Shown: one piece after another, positions 37,584-47,902 of the stretch
Layout: each line of letters begins with the position of its first letter
Position numbering within the stretch: the stretch's first letter is position 1
Assembly: GCF_007004545.3 (NCBI RefSeq)
Contig: NZ_CP045503.2
Span: 2,946,501-3,010,500 of the forward strand
Source of the DNA: Shewanella eurypsychrophilus
Lineage (GTDB): Bacteria > Pseudomonadota > Gammaproteobacteria > Enterobacterales > Shewanellaceae
Length of the DNA stretch: 64,000 bases
Direction of reading: 5' to 3'
The notes under the pieces: generated by a model
What the model was told of the DNA's origin: nothing
What the model saw: only the letters and a program-made list of their open reading frames with translations
Database searches by the model: none
Program-made: the position numbers and the translations under genes

Positions 37584-38366
37584 TTAGACTAACTGATCAT
37601 ATTGCTGGCGGATAAATTCTGCACTGTATTTAGTTTCAAGCTTACGCACGATAAAGTGGCCTCTGGCCATATCTTGGAAATGATCAATAAACAGAGTATT
37701 GATAGTCGCTCCGCCAATCGCACCGATAGCAGGTACAGCCTGAGCGGCGGCTTTTTGAGTAATTTGAATGCCAAAACGCTCTGCAATAATAGCCATGAAG
37801 CGCACCAGCACCGGAGCGGCTTTTTGTGCTAATCCATGCTTAGCCAGGTGTTCTGCTGCTTCAGCCGTCGCTTTAGCAAGCATGGACCGTACTGCAAAAT
37901 AGCCAGAATCTGTTCCATCATCCTCCTTGCTACTTCCCCCAAGAGCAAACACTTGCAGACAAGCCATTTGAGTCTCAGGGCAATCAATCGACTCCCCTTC
38001 TGAACGTGCAATGTCTGCGATAGAGCGCAGCATAAGTGTGGTCGAAACCGGGAGCTCTACTGTGAGCGCTGCGAGCCCAAAGAAACCGCCAACGCCACCA
38101 CTTAGGGCGACACCCAATTTATGCCATTTATTTGAAGCGTCTTCGCCAGGGGTATTTTTCATTGTATACAGCGCAGCTTGCGTGGCAGAGTTAAGCGCTG
38201 ATTGAGTCACTTGGCTAATTTTTTCATTCCATTTAGCGGGCAACCTGTCGATTAGCATCTCGATTGGCGTACCCACAAAATCAGTCATTTTTGCCGCTAG
38301 GCCCGGATTTTCTAGCAGATGTTTCGCATGTTTGAGCTCTGTTAGATGCTCACTAGAAATTTGCAT
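37584..38366 (-). CDS. EcsC family protein
   Basis: A 260-residue protein. I start it at the ATG at 38366 (MQISSEHLTELKHAK) because GAGAG lies 8 bases upstream; two earlier start codons exist. The Gly-rich stretch GVALSGGVGGFFGLAALTVELPVSTTLMLRSI and the later VPAIGAIGGATINTLF are EcsC-family features. Function is unknown; the name comes from a Bacillus gene beside an ABC transporter, but no transporter is adjacent here. Confidence 0.82.
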   Translation of the reverse strand: MQISSEHLTELKHAKHLLENPGLAAKMTDFVGTPIEMLIDRLPAKWNEKISQVTQSALNSATQAALYTMKNTPGEDASNKWHKLGVALSGGVGGFFGLAALTVELPVSTTLMLRSIADIARSEGESIDCPETQMACLQVFALGGSSKEDDGTDSGYFAVRSMLAKATAEAAEHLAKHGLAQKAAPVLVRFMAIIAERFGIQITQKAAAQAVPAIGAIGGATINTLFIDHFQDMARGHFIVRKLETKYSAEFIRQQYDQLV

Positions 38367-38553
38367 AATCATTACTCTCAAGACTGTAAAGGTAGAGCCG
38401 CTGTTAAGGAGTCAAACTGGTATTTGAGACTATAAACCTAAATCTATACTAGTGATAATTGTTATTTCATCAAGGGGGACTTTGTAAGACCAAAAATTTA
38501 ACTTAAGTAGAAGTAATAATGATAAGAGTGGGGCTAGCGTTAATTTTTGCAGG

Positions 38554-38591
38554 ATATACCTCTTAACCTGATTTCTGATTAAGAGGTATAT
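38554..38591. other. Perfect 13-bp hairpin between EcsC and chemoreceptor genes
   Basis: ATATACCTCTTAA and TTAAGAGGTATAT are exact complements around a 12-base loop. A second small stem, GTCTC/GAGAC, lies just to its right. No T-run follows on the minus strand, so termination is only a possibility. Confidence 0.5.
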
Positions 38592-38623
38592 TGTGTCTCG
38601 CAGAGACAGAGTGATCTTTGATC

Positions 38624-38647
38624 GCTACTTAGCTACTTAGCTACTTA
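38624..38647. repeat. Three tandem copies of GCTACTTA at the chemoreceptor 3' end
   Basis: The 8-bp unit occurs three times in a row and covers the stop codon of the chemoreceptor gene, supplying its last residues (LSS). Similar octamers (GCAACTAA) lie at 47866. Confidence 0.75.
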
Positions 38648-40634
38648 GCTTAAATTTACTCACTTCTTGCGCCATGTTATTAGCATCGTTAAGTAATGCT
38701 TCGTTTAGCTCACTCAACTCATCAGCGACAGCTTGAGTATTGCGATAAGTTTCACTGATATTAAGTGCATTACGATTCACTTCTTCTGATACTGTCGATT
38801 GCTCATGAGTCGCTGCGGCAATTTGCTCATTCATGCTATCGATAACACCGACCTCAGATACGATTCTATCCAGCTCTTCACCGGCTTTTTGTGACTCTTT
38901 GACGCTTAACTCTGCTTGAGCTTTACCTTTCTCCATGGCCTTTACTGCAATCGAAGCACCATTTTCTAAACGCTCAGTCATGCTGCGAATATCTTCGGTG
39001 GAGGTTTGTGCTCTTTGGGCTAAGCTTCTTACTTCATCGGCTACCACAGCAAAACCTCTCCCCATCTCACCGGCTCTGGCAGCTTCGATAGCCGCATTAA
39101 GGGCTAATAGGTTAGTTTGCTCTGCAATACCACTAATCACACCAAGTACGCTAACAATGGATTGAATATCACTATCAAGCTCATGAATCGCTTTAGCAGC
39201 GTCATCAATTTCTACCGCCAGTAATTTAATACTCGCTCCCGTTTTACTGACTTCAATGCTGCCAGCTTTCGCTTCAATATTAGCAGCAGTTGACGCTTCT
39301 GAGGCACTTACTGCGTTATGAGCAATCTCCTGAACTGTGGCACTCATTTCGGTCATTGCCGATGCAACTTGCTCTGACTCGCTGTGCCCTATGGCAACAT
39401 CTTTCTGCATTAAGGTGGCACATGTATCCATTTTCTCTGATGCCAGTAATAGACTGGTGGTATTGTCTCTGACCTTTAAAATGACATGCTCAAAGTCTAT
39501 CATCATCAGGTTAAATGCCGTGCCAAGCTGGCCTAACTCATCGCTGGTATGTGTCTGTACTCGTAGACTTAAGTCAAAGTTGGTTTGTGCCTTAGTGACT
39601 GTGGTATGCATATGATGCAGAGTTCGATGCATATATCTGCCGACCAAAATCGACACGCCAAAAACGAAAACGCCCGACACTAACATCAGCAGCACTATGC
39701 TATACATTAAGCGGTTAGAGGCTGATAATTGCTTTTGTGTTTGCCCCATTAAAGATTTGGCTAGAGATTGTTCAAATTGACTCAGTAATTCAATACGCTT
39801 AGTTGACTGAGAAAACCAATTTTCTGCACTCTGCATTTGTATAGATTGCGCATTTTGATCGAAAACCACCTGTCGCAGCACATTGACATCGGTGACGGGT
39901 TTTGAATTTTGCAAACCTTGATAATCTTGCTTCACTTCATCATCCGCTAAGGCAATAAACCGCTCTTGATAGCTATTTTGCTCTGATACGAGTGTCACAA
40001 ATTTAACGAATCTCTGTGAGTTGATATCTTGTTGTCCAAACATTGAACTCAATACCGCACGCTCTAAACCTGCTCGCTCTTTCATTTGTAGAAATGCACT
40101 AAACGATGCAGCTTGTATTGCGATCGTCTGACTGCCTCCCTCGTGCGCAGTTTGATCGACAATGCTCAATAGCTCCCTATTAAGTTTGCTATAAAACTTT
40201 ACTTCGTCAGCAATTGTAATTGATAACTTGTCTACGCTATTTCTTATTGAATTTAGGCGTGAGAGTCCGTTATTAACCTCGGATAATTGATAAGTAAACA
40301 CTGAGGGTAAATCGTGAGTAGAGATAAAAGATTTGAATGTCCGGATCTGTTTATCGGTAAGACTTCTTTGAGCTGGCAGCTGACTTATAAACGCTTGTCC
40401 TTGTGCACTAAGAAAGCCTGCGCTCATTCCGCGCTCTTTTTGCAACTCATGAACAAGTGCACTGTTCACACCTGCCAATTCACTCAACACTTCGACTTTA
40501 GCTAAACTTTGGCTAAGTTGAAACTGGTTATACACAATGGAAAGGCCAAAAATAATGCAACCCAAAATGGGCGGTAAGATAACAATAAGCAGTTTATTTT
40601 TTATTGTAAGATTTTCGATCCATCGAATTTTCAT
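38637..40634 (-). CDS. Methyl-accepting chemotaxis protein with NIT sensor domain
   Basis: A 665-residue chemoreceptor. An N-terminal transmembrane helix ([21 protein letters not shown]) leads into a periplasmic domain with [13 protein letters not shown], the mark of the nitrate/nitrite-sensing NIT domain. A second helix (about 310-335) is followed by HAMP, and the cytoplasmic hairpin tip [19 protein letters not shown] is diagnostic. No CheB/CheR-binding pentapeptide is seen at the C terminus. Ligand specificity is inferred only from the NIT domain. The stop codon lies inside an octamer repeat. Confidence 0.93.
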   Translation of the reverse strand: MKIRWIENLTIKNKLLIVILPPILGCIIFGLSIVYNQFQLSQSLAKVEVLSELAGVNSALVHELQKERGMSAGFLSAQGQAFISQLPAQRSLTDKQIRTFKSFISTHDLPSVFTYQLSEVNNGLSRLNSIRNSVDKLSITIADEVKFYSKLNRELLSIVDQTAHEGGSQTIAIQAASFSAFLQMKERAGLERAVLSSMFGQQDINSQRFVKFVTLVSEQNSYQERFIALADDEVKQDYQGLQNSKPVTDVNVLRQVVFDQNAQSIQMQSAENWFSQSTKRIELLSQFEQSLAKSLMGQTQKQLSASNRLMYSIVLLMLVSGVFVFGVSILVGRYMHRTLHHMHTTVTKAQTNFDLSLRVQTHTSDELGQLGTAFNLMMIDFEHVILKVRDNTTSLLLASEKMDTCATLMQKDVAIGHSESEQVASAMTEMSATVQEIAHNAVSASEASTAANIEAKAGSIEVSKTGASIKLLAVEIDDAAKAIHELDSDIQSIVSVLGVISGIAEQTNLLALNAAIEAARAGEMGRGFAVVADEVRSLAQRAQTSTEDIRSMTERLENGASIAVKAMEKGKAQAELSVKESQKAGEELDRIVSEVGVIDSMNEQIAAATHEQSTVSEEVNRNALNISETYRNTQAVADELSELNEALLNDANNMAQEVSKFKLSS

Positions 40635-40716
40635 AAGCGATATCCTTAAACGATCTAATTAGAATATTATGGCTAGAGTGTAGTTAGTCCCTATAACTTA
40701 CTGAACCATAAAATGA

Positions 40717-40743
40717 CAAAAAGCCCTCAAATTGAGAGCTTTC
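40717..40743 (-). terminator. Intrinsic terminator of nadA
   Basis: On the minus strand AGCTCTCA and TGAGGGCT pair (one T-G) around ATT and are followed by TTTTTG. It lies 66 bp past the nadA stop. Confidence 0.75.
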
Positions 40744-40808
40744 TTATTCTACATCAAATAAGGCGTGACTTAGGTCAAAGTTTGTATCATTTCTTTTAAG
40801 TGAAGCGC

Positions 40809-41876
40809 TTACGCGTTACCTTTGACTTTCATATTGAGTTCAGCAGCAAAATTAAGCATACGGTTGAGTGGGATCAGCGCACCTTCACGTAAATCGTCAT
40901 CAACAAAGATTTCATGCTCGCTGGTGTCGATAGCCATTAATGATGACTCGATAGCTTGCAGTCCATTCATCGCCATCCAAGGACAATGTGCACAACTTTT
41001 ACAGGTTGCTCCGTTGCCACCCGTTGGTGCTTCAATTAATAATTTATCTGGCGCAGCTTGTTGCATCTTATAGAAGATGCCTCTATCAGTCGCCACGATA
41101 AATGTGTCATTTTCCATCTGCTGCGCAGATTTGATCAGCTGGCTAGTAGAGCCGACTGCATCGGCGAGTTCAACAACACTGGCTGGTGATTCGGGGTGAA
41201 CCAAGACAGCAGCATTAGGGTGTAACAGTTTTAATTCGCGTAAAGCTTTCGCTTTAAATTCGTCGTGAACAATACAATCACCTTGCCACATCAGCATTTC
41301 AGCACCCGTTTGCTTAGCGATATAGCTGCCTAAGTGGCGATCTGGACCCCAGATGATTTTTTTTCCTTCACTATCGAGATGCTCAACGATCTCCAGTGCA
41401 ATACTCGATGTAACCACCCAATCAGCACGTGCTTTAACGGCAGCGGAGGTATTGGCATATACAACCACGGTATGGTCTGGATGAGCATCACAGAAATCAC
41501 TGAAGGTATCGATGGGGCAACCGATATCCAGAGAGCAAGTTGCCTCTAACGTCGGCATGAGTACAGTTTTTTCCGGGCTAAGTATTTTTGAGGTTTCCCC
41601 CATAAATTTAACACCCGCAACAATCAAGGTTTTCGCCGGATGATCACGCCCAAACCTAGCCATTTCTAAGGAGTCTGAAACGCAGCCACCCGTTTCTTCT
41701 GCTAACGCTTGGATCTCAGGATCGGTATAATAATGAGCCACTAGCACTGCATTTTTTTCGATTAAAAGCAGCTTAATACGGGCCTTGTATTTGCCTTTTT
41801 CGATCTCGGATAATGGAAGCGGTTTAGGTGGAAAAGGATACTGAATATCTGCAATTTGTGGGGCTGACTGACTCAT
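40809..41876 (-). CDS. nadA: Quinolinate synthase A
   Basis: The 355-residue 4Fe-4S enzyme condenses iminoaspartate with dihydroxyacetone phosphate to quinolinate in NAD synthesis. Family motifs: [30 protein letters not shown] near the start, [14 protein letters not shown] and [13 protein letters not shown] for cluster binding, and VHPESP. The start [17 protein letters not shown] is reasonable. No nadB is adjacent, as is usual in this group. Confidence 0.96.
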   Translation of the reverse strand: MSQSAPQIADIQYPFPPKPLPLSEIEKGKYKARIKLLLIEKNAVLVAHYYTDPEIQALAEETGGCVSDSLEMARFGRDHPAKTLIVAGVKFMGETSKILSPEKTVLMPTLEATCSLDIGCPIDTFSDFCDAHPDHTVVVYANTSAAVKARADWVVTSSIALEIVEHLDSEGKKIIWGPDRHLGSYIAKQTGAEMLMWQGDCIVHDEFKAKALRELKLLHPNAAVLVHPESPASVVELADAVGSTSQLIKSAQQMENDTFIVATDRGIFYKMQQAAPDKLLIEAPTGGNGATCKSCAHCPWMAMNGLQAIESSLMAIDTSEHEIFVDDDLREGALIPLNRMLNFAAELNMKVKGNA

Positions 41877-41961
41877 CTTTAAACCAAGGCGGATTTCTTA
41901 TTAGCGAGATTATACGTAAATATGATTGAAAAATTAACTAAAAATGAGCAGTAGCTCGTAA

Positions 41962-41985
41962 AAAAGAGCGCAAATGCGCTCTTTT
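41962..41985 (-). terminator. Terminator of the bkd operon
   Basis: AAAAGAGCGC, loop AAAT, GCGCTCTTTT: a perfect 10-bp stem with A and T runs, 26 bp past the bkdB stop. It also lies upstream of nadA and may insulate the two. Confidence 0.85.
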
Positions 41986-42010
41986 AATCAAACCGAAGGG
42001 TAAATTAAGG

Positions 42011-43630
42011 TTATTGCATTGCAAGTAACATCTCTTGAGGTTGCTCAAGATACAGTTTCCATAGATTACAGAAGCGTGCGATTGTGCCGCCATCAATAAC
42101 ACGGTGATCGCCTGACCAACTTACCTGCATGATTTTTCTGGCTTCGACTTCACCATCAGTATTGAACCTGGGTAAGGTTTGCAACTTGCCTAATGCTACA
42201 ATAGCCACTTCAGGCTTATTGATGATTGGGGTAGCCACGGTCCCACCGAGCGCACCGATATTCGAAATAGAGACACTGCCTTGTTTTAGATCATTTGGAC
42301 TCACACGACCGCTTCGAGCAGCAGTTGTGAGACGCGTGATCTCTCTGGCTATCTCGAGTATCGACTTATCCTGCACATCTTTAACATTAGGTACCAGCAA
42401 ACCCACTTTAGAATCGACAGCCATACCTATGTTGTGACTTGAAAGGTAGGTCAACTCGGTACAATCGGCATTCACTCGGCTATTGATCACTGGGAATTGT
42501 TTAATCGCTAATGAGAGTGACTTCATAAAGAATGGCATCATGGTAAGCTTAAGCTCATCACTTGAGTACTTCTTCTTCATGCTTTCGCGTAGCAACACAA
42601 GCTCAGTGAGGTCAATCTCTTCACAATAGGTAAAATGAGGAATGGTCGACACTGAGTCAGTCATCATTTTGGCCATCACAGCCTGCACGCCACGAATGGG
42701 TTCGACTCTATCTTGGCTCTGTGCTGTCGCTTCTTGCGCTACAACAGGCTTACTGACTTGGCTGACATCACTTGCTGAACTGACAAGTTTAACATTAGAG
42801 ACTTTGCCCGACTGATGAAGCTCGATATCGTCTTTATATACACGACCATTTTTACCAGAGCCTTTCACTGCGGCAATATCGATATCTAGTGCTCTTGCCA
42901 TGCGTCTTACAGCTGGGCTAGCAAGTGCTTTACCTTGAGCGACAGGTTCACTTGTTGCGCTATCACTTGAACTCAAAGATGCTATATCTACTTTAGTTGA
43001 TTGAGTTTGTTCCACCTCTTCGGACTCAACTTCAACCGCAAACAATGGCTGATGAACTTTCGCCAACTGCCCCTTACGATAATGTAGTTTGACTATCTTA
43101 CCCGCCTTAATAGCCGGGATTTGTACCAGAGCTTTATCGGTCATCACGTCTGCGATAGGTTGATCTTCAATGACAATATCACCTTCATTAACGAGCCATT
43201 CAACCAGCTCACACTCGACAATACCCTCACCAATATCGGGAAGTAAAAACTCCTCGACTTGCAGATGGCTCACTGCTGTTGTGATGCCTATATCAGCATT
43301 TTTTTGCATTGAATTTTTTTCATTGAAATCATGCTCACTTGCTACTGAATCATCAATTTCAATATCATCACTTGCATCTAACTGTGATGAACCATTGATA
43401 TCAACCGAATATAAAGGAGCATGCACTTTGGCTATCTCGCCCTTCGCATAGTGAAGTTTTTTGATGACACCGCCATGGGGTGCTGGTATTTGGACCAACG
43501 CCTTATCTGTCATCACATCGGCAATGGGCTGATCTTCAGTCACTATATCGCCTTCACTCACCAGCCATTCAACGAGCTCACACTCTACAACCCCTTCCCC
43601 GATATCGGGAAGAATAAATTCTTTAATCAT
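42011..43630 (-). CDS. bkdB: Branched-chain 2-oxoacid dehydrogenase E2 (dihydrolipoyl acyltransferase)
   Basis: A 539-residue E2 core. It carries two lipoyl domains (about 1-78 and 126-203), each with the MTDKALVQIPA lipoylation site and DIGEG(V/I)VECELVEWLV. An E3-binding domain follows (ASPAVRRMARALDIDIAAVKG), then the acyltransferase domain with SWSGDHRVIDGGT, which holds the catalytic His-Asp. Many E2b proteins carry one lipoyl domain; two suggest an internal duplication. It is the last gene of bkdA1-bkdA2-bkdB. Confidence 0.94.
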   Translation of the reverse strand: MIKEFILPDIGEGVVECELVEWLVSEGDIVTEDQPIADVMTDKALVQIPAPHGGVIKKLHYAKGEIAKVHAPLYSVDINGSSQLDASDDIEIDDSVASEHDFNEKNSMQKNADIGITTAVSHLQVEEFLLPDIGEGIVECELVEWLVNEGDIVIEDQPIADVMTDKALVQIPAIKAGKIVKLHYRKGQLAKVHQPLFAVEVESEEVEQTQSTKVDIASLSSSDSATSEPVAQGKALASPAVRRMARALDIDIAAVKGSGKNGRVYKDDIELHQSGKVSNVKLVSSASDVSQVSKPVVAQEATAQSQDRVEPIRGVQAVMAKMMTDSVSTIPHFTYCEEIDLTELVLLRESMKKKYSSDELKLTMMPFFMKSLSLAIKQFPVINSRVNADCTELTYLSSHNIGMAVDSKVGLLVPNVKDVQDKSILEIAREITRLTTAARSGRVSPNDLKQGSVSISNIGALGGTVATPIINKPEVAIVALGKLQTLPRFNTDGEVEARKIMQVSWSGDHRVIDGGTIARFCNLWKLYLEQPQEMLLAMQ

Positions 43631-43639
43631 GCCTGACTC

Positions 43640-44617
43640 CTAAAAGTTAACCGATGCTTTAATCGCTTCGAATGTCTTCAGCGCGTCAGGCATATATTCT
43701 TTCTCATGGATTAAAGGGTATGGTGTATCGAGTCCACAAACTCGGGAAATTGGAGATTCAAGATGAAGGAAACACTCCTCTTGTATCGTTGCTGCAATTT
43801 CACCTGCAAAACCACCTGTGAATGGTGCTTCATGGTTTATCAATAAGCGACCGGTTTTTTTCACCGAAGCCGCTACGGTATCCATATCCCAAGGTGCAAG
43901 CGTTCTTAAGTCAATGACTTCACATGAGATGCCTTTCTTCGCCGCCATATCAGCAGCATTTTCGATGATCTCCATCTGAGCACCCCAGGCAAGTAAAGTG
44001 ATATCAGTCCCTTCTGTTACCACTTCAGCTTTACCCAACTCAATCTCATAGTCTTCATCAGGGACTTCACCGACATTGGCACGATACAAGCGTTTTGGTT
44101 CAAAGAAAATGACGGGGTTATTGTCACGAATCGAAGCAAGTAACAGTCCCTTTGCTTGATATGCATTACGGGGCACAACGACCTTTAGACCGGCTGTTTG
44201 GGTAAAATAAGCCTCTGGGGACTGAGAGTGATAATGCCCCCCTGCTATCCCACCGCCATAAGGCGTTCTAAACGTGACACCACCGACGTTAAACTCATTA
44301 CCACTGCGATATCTGAATTTTGCCGTTTCGTTGATGATCTGATCGATTGCAGGAAAAATGTAATCGGCAAATTGGATTTCAGCAATAGCAGTCATGCCAT
44401 TAGAGGCTAAGCCATTAGCGAACCCTGCAATCCCCTGTTCGGTAAGAGGCGTATTGAAACAGCGTTCATTACCAAACTTTTCCAGTAAACCGGACGTCGC
44501 ACGAAATACACCACCGAAATGCCCCACATCTTCACCAAATAGCACTGACTTGTCATCTGTTTCCAGCGCAGTACTCAGGGCGTCGTTGATGGCTTGTAAC
44601 ATATTAATCTTAGCCAC
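43640..44617 (-). CDS. bkdA2: Branched-chain 2-oxoacid dehydrogenase E1 beta
   Basis: A 325-residue transketolase-like subunit that, with E1 alpha, decarboxylates branched-chain 2-oxoacids using thiamine diphosphate. Motifs: [51 protein letters not shown] and [20 protein letters not shown]. It is 9 bp from bkdB and 3 bp from bkdA1, all minus, in one operon. Confidence 0.95.
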   Translation of the reverse strand: MAKINMLQAINDALSTALETDDKSVLFGEDVGHFGGVFRATSGLLEKFGNERCFNTPLTEQGIAGFANGLASNGMTAIAEIQFADYIFPAIDQIINETAKFRYRSGNEFNVGGVTFRTPYGGGIAGGHYHSQSPEAYFTQTAGLKVVVPRNAYQAKGLLLASIRDNNPVIFFEPKRLYRANVGEVPDEDYEIELGKAEVVTEGTDITLLAWGAQMEIIENAADMAAKKGISCEVIDLRTLAPWDMDTVAASVKKTGRLLINHEAPFTGGFAGEIAATIQEECFLHLESPISRVCGLDTPYPLIHEKEYMPDALKTFEAIKASVNF

Positions 44618-44620
44618 GGC

Positions 44621-45799
44621 TTAGAGTCTCCCTTTGCTATTTGGATAGGAATCTGGGTATTTCTTGATGTGTTTTTTTAACGACTTTAACTGTTGCTTTA
44701 AACGAGGTGTAGGCGTGTCATACACATCTTCAATTAAGGTGTCGAGCATACACAGTGGACGCTTTTCGGCAAGCTTAAGCTCTTTTAGCACTTCTTTACG
44801 ATATTTATCGTACATTTCAATATCTTGCTTTTCAGTTAACCAACCTTTGTTGATCATCCAAAGCTTGAAACGTTTGACTGGATCATGCTGCTGCCATTTA
44901 GCTTCTTCATCTTTTGAGCGATAACCCGATGGGTCATCGGAAGATGAGTGTGCACCGAGGCGATATGTCATTGCTTCGATGAGTACCGGCTTATTATTTT
45001 CAACGGCGTAAGCGCGAGCCTGTTGAGTTGCAGCAAGGACCGCAAGCATGTCGTTTCCATCAACACGAATAGTGTGCATGCCATAACCGGGACCACGACT
45101 GGCGATACCGTTACCGGCAAACTGCTCAGTCGTCGGAGTAGAAATAGCGTAGCCATTGTTGCGACAGAAAAATATAGTCGGTGAATTCAGCACAGCAGCC
45201 ATATTTAAGCCTGCATGGAAATCTCCTTCAGATGCAGCACCTTCACCGAAATAACAGATGGCGATATTGCGCTTACCTTGCATCTTAAAACTGTAACCGA
45301 CACCTGTTGCCTGGGGAATTTGTGTCGCTAGCGGTGATGAAATGGTTTGGTAATTAAGCTCAGCACTGCCGTAATGGATCGGCATCTGTCGGCCTTTACC
45401 CAAATCCTCTTCATTACTGAATAATTGATTCATAAACTGTTCAGTAGTGAAACCACGATAGCGAATGGCTGCATGTTCACGATACTGAGCTAAGATAACA
45501 TCTTCATCGTCTAATGAAGCGGTACTGCCTATGATTGATGCTTCTTCACCGGTGCAGGTCATGTAAAAACTGATCCGGCCCTGTCTTTGTGCCCCAAGCA
45601 TGCGCTCATCTAGCACACGGGTGAAAACACAAGTATCGTAAATTCGATGAGCGAGTGCTTCATCAATGGCTGGCAGTACTGCTTCTTCGTATACGGTACC
45701 GTCTGCTTGCAATACTCTAAGGATGGGGATGTTAACCGATCCCTTATTTAAAAAACTGACGCGGTGGACAGTGTCATTATCGCTTGTTGCGTTGCTCAT
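44621..45799 (-). CDS. bkdA1: Branched-chain 2-oxoacid dehydrogenase E1 alpha
   Basis: A 392-residue ThDP-binding subunit. The ThDP motif is CYFGEGAASEGDFHAGLNMAAVLNSPTIFFCRNN (start GEG, end NN), and phosphorylation-loop-type RLGAHSSSDDPS is present. It starts MSNATSDNDTVHRVSF and leads the bkd operon, which degrades valine, leucine and isoleucine keto acids. No E3 gene is present, so the complex probably shares the general lipoamide dehydrogenase. A LiuR-like palindrome lies upstream. Confidence 0.95.
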   Translation of the reverse strand: MSNATSDNDTVHRVSFLNKGSVNIPILRVLQADGTVYEEAVLPAIDEALAHRIYDTCVFTRVLDERMLGAQRQGRISFYMTCTGEEASIIGSTASLDDEDVILAQYREHAAIRYRGFTTEQFMNQLFSNEEDLGKGRQMPIHYGSAELNYQTISSPLATQIPQATGVGYSFKMQGKRNIAICYFGEGAASEGDFHAGLNMAAVLNSPTIFFCRNNGYAISTPTTEQFAGNGIASRGPGYGMHTIRVDGNDMLAVLAATQQARAYAVENNKPVLIEAMTYRLGAHSSSDDPSGYRSKDEEAKWQQHDPVKRFKLWMINKGWLTEKQDIEMYDKYRKEVLKELKLAEKRPLCMLDTLIEDVYDTPTPRLKQQLKSLKKHIKKYPDSYPNSKGRL

Positions 45800-45886
45800 A
45801 CTATTCTCTTATCAGCTGAGTGCTTTATTCTGTGTTGATCTCTCTGTCGAGCCGATCAGCATTTGTTGTAATACGCGGGAAGGACA

Positions 45887-45900
45887 TTACGTTAACGTAA
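45887..45900. promoter_or_regulatory. LiuR-like palindromic operator before bkdA1
   Basis: TTACGTTAACGTAA is a perfect 14-bp palindrome 88 bp upstream of the bkdA1 start. It resembles the ACGT-N-ACGT type sites reported for LiuR, the MerR-family regulator of branched-chain amino acid degradation. The assignment is inferred from the pattern and the target gene. Confidence 0.6.
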
Positions 45901-45993
45901 ACGTGCAAGCAACCGTTCTAAACGGCTTATCAAAAACTAACGATTGCTTAATGCGTATGTTTAGCTTTACAACCCGCTTGGAAAACACGCCAA

Positions 45994-47043
45994 CTAGGCG
46001 ATGTTATCAGTGCTGGCAGGTTTTAAACATAAAACGGTTCTTTGTCCTACGGGGACTTTGGCATTAGGGAAAACAATAGCCTCGACATCGTGCTCAACCT
46101 TGATATCCATGCCTCCCTCTTTTGCTAAAATGTAACCTCTCGGGAATGCGGTGAAGTTCTCAACATCATTGGCAAAGGTAAATTCAAAATCATCGAAGCC
46201 TTTATTGATCGCACGGCATACCTGATAAAGGTTAACTTGAGTCTCATCAAATTTATTCAAACCTAGTGGTGCATCGGTAATTAAACGATTTAGCATCTCT
46301 TTCAAGGCAATAAATCGAGTCATATCATTTTTGCCGAAGGGTAAGACTTTACCCAACTCGATGGTAAATGCATCGGCTTGATAATTCTTTGAAGAGTAAT
46401 AACTGAACGTCGTGGTGGGTTCATGATGAAATAACACTGTGTCTATGCCGCAAGCTTCCAGAAACATGATCTGCTCAGCACTGTACTGACGCCCAGGCCG
46501 GTATGGGTAGATCGCGAACTTTTCATGTTTAGAGGCACGAATAGCCGTATGAAGATCATAATGGATCCGCTGCATAGGCTTACTTTTAGTGCTGAAAAAC
46601 GTATCAACATATTGCTCTAATTTCTTAGCGCGGATCCGTTCTGGATTGGTTAACCCTTCGCCAGCCGAGTGGGCACCGTTAAATAGACGATTAAGGTTTT
46701 CCTCGATAAAGCGGGTACCATTAATGATGGCTGGCGGATTACCAAATAAGAATAATACTCTTTGTTTTGCAATGATCTTTTCTTGTAAGAGTTCTTTGAT
46801 CAAGGCATTACAAAGTTCTATCGGCGCGGTTTCATTACCGTGTACAGCACAAGAGAGAACGATATCCTTATGCTCACTCGAACCAGCAGCAATGCTCCTT
46901 GGTTCGAACACAATCACACCTGTATCCCATACTTCGACTTGCGTATGTTCACCAATAGAGAAAGTACCACCCTCTTCAAAATACTGTGGGTTGTCTAATG
47001 TAAACTTCAAAAAGTCTTGTGACTTGATTAGCGCTTGTAGCAC
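45994..47043 (-). CDS. astE: Succinylglutamate desuccinylase
   Basis: A 349-residue zinc hydrolase that performs the last step of arginine catabolism by the AST pathway, releasing glutamate and succinate. The zinc site reads [15 protein letters not shown] (H-x-x-E) with a later His in [31 protein letters not shown] is family-typical. The other ast genes are not in the window. The start [17 protein letters not shown] has AAGGAG upstream. Confidence 0.93.
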   Translation of the reverse strand: MLQALIKSQDFLKFTLDNPQYFEEGGTFSIGEHTQVEVWDTGVIVFEPRSIAAGSSEHKDIVLSCAVHGNETAPIELCNALIKELLQEKIIAKQRVLFLFGNPPAIINGTRFIEENLNRLFNGAHSAGEGLTNPERIRAKKLEQYVDTFFSTKSKPMQRIHYDLHTAIRASKHEKFAIYPYRPGRQYSAEQIMFLEACGIDTVLFHHEPTTTFSYYSSKNYQADAFTIELGKVLPFGKNDMTRFIALKEMLNRLITDAPLGLNKFDETQVNLYQVCRAINKGFDDFEFTFANDVENFTAFPRGYILAKEGGMDIKVEHDVEAIVFPNAKVPVGQRTVLCLKPASTDNIA

Positions 47044-47352
47044 AAAATTCTCCTTAATTATTCTTATTACCTAATGGCACTCTTTCTGGTGCGTATCTGA
47101 GTAAGATCCTTTAATTTTTTACGAAAATCTATTAACCAGAATAGTACCACTTAACCTACACGTCAGCTATTTATCAGCTCATCAAATAATATCTTTACGC
47201 TTTTTAACTTTCTCTGTTGCATATTATTTTCAGAAAGCTCACAATGAAGACGTCTAGCCATCCAGACGGATATCTAGTAACAATGCATCTGGTAATAGAC
47301 AAGATTATAAAATTCGTTTTGATAGTAATTTAGTAGTAATAATGAGGTAACT
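47044..47352. other. 309-bp divergent intergenic region (astE / msrA)
   Basis: AT-rich, no gene. A loose ArgR-like stretch (TTGCATATTATTTTCA, 47218-47233) is visible but too weak to call. Confidence 0.3.
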
Positions 47353-47832
47353 ATGGCAATAGCAACATTTGGCGCAGGCTGTTTTTGGGGTGTGGAATAT
47401 TTTTTTAATCAGATCTCAGGTGTCAAGCAAACTCGTTGCGGCTATATGGGTGGCAATGATGCACTCAAGAGTTACCAAGAGGTTAAAGCTGGTGAAACTG
47501 GCCATGCAGAAGTGGTGCAGGTTGAATATGATGAAACGCGAGTATCTTTTGATGCCTTATTGGATATATTTTGGCAGAACCACAATCCAACGACCTTAAA
47601 TCGTCAAGGTGACGATATAGGCAATCAATATAGAAGTGCAGTTTTTTTTCATAATGAACAACAACAGCTCATTGCAGAACACGCTAAATTACACCTCGCT
47701 AACAGTGGTAAGTGGGGAGAAAAACAGATAGTCACTGAGATAGTCCCTGCTCTGGTTTTTAATTGTGCTGAAGAGTACCACCAGAATTATTTACTCAAGA
47801 ATAATTTACCTAGCTGCCACATAAGCTTTTAA
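47353..47832 (+). CDS. msrA: Peptide methionine sulfoxide reductase A
   Basis: A 159-residue repair enzyme that reduces methionine-S-sulfoxide. The catalytic motif GAGCFWGVEY is near the start; CGYMGG, YDETRVSFDALLDIFWQNHNPTTLNRQGDDIGNQYRS and EEYHQNYL are family motifs. A second cysteine in SCHISF at the C terminus could be the resolving residue. The length is that of the short MsrA form. AGGT lies upstream of the ATG. It converges with pgm. Confidence 0.95.
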   Translation: MAIATFGAGCFWGVEYFFNQISGVKQTRCGYMGGNDALKSYQEVKAGETGHAEVVQVEYDETRVSFDALLDIFWQNHNPTTLNRQGDDIGNQYRSAVFFHNEQQQLIAEHAKLHLANSGKWGEKQIVTEIVPALVFNCAEEYHQNYLLKNNLPSCHISF

Positions 47833-47834
47833 TG

Positions 47835-47895
47835 AAGTACCTAGGATCTAGATCCTAAAACCTAGGCAACTAAGCAACTAAGCAACTAGGTACTT
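47835..47895. repeat. Nested CTAG-rich palindrome and octamer repeat between msrA and pgm
   Basis: Outer arms AAGTACCTAG (47835-47844) and CTAGGTACTT (47886-47895) are exact complements. Inside lie the perfect palindrome TAGGATCTAGATCCTA (47842-47857) and three tandem octamers GCAACTAA/GCAACTAA/GCAACTAG (47866-47889). The gap separates convergent genes. Confidence 0.7.
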
Positions 47896-47902
47896 ATTCA
47901 TT

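Noticed and set aside
47217..47234. ArgR box before astE
   Set aside because: The match is loose and about 175 bp upstream of the start; not enough to call.
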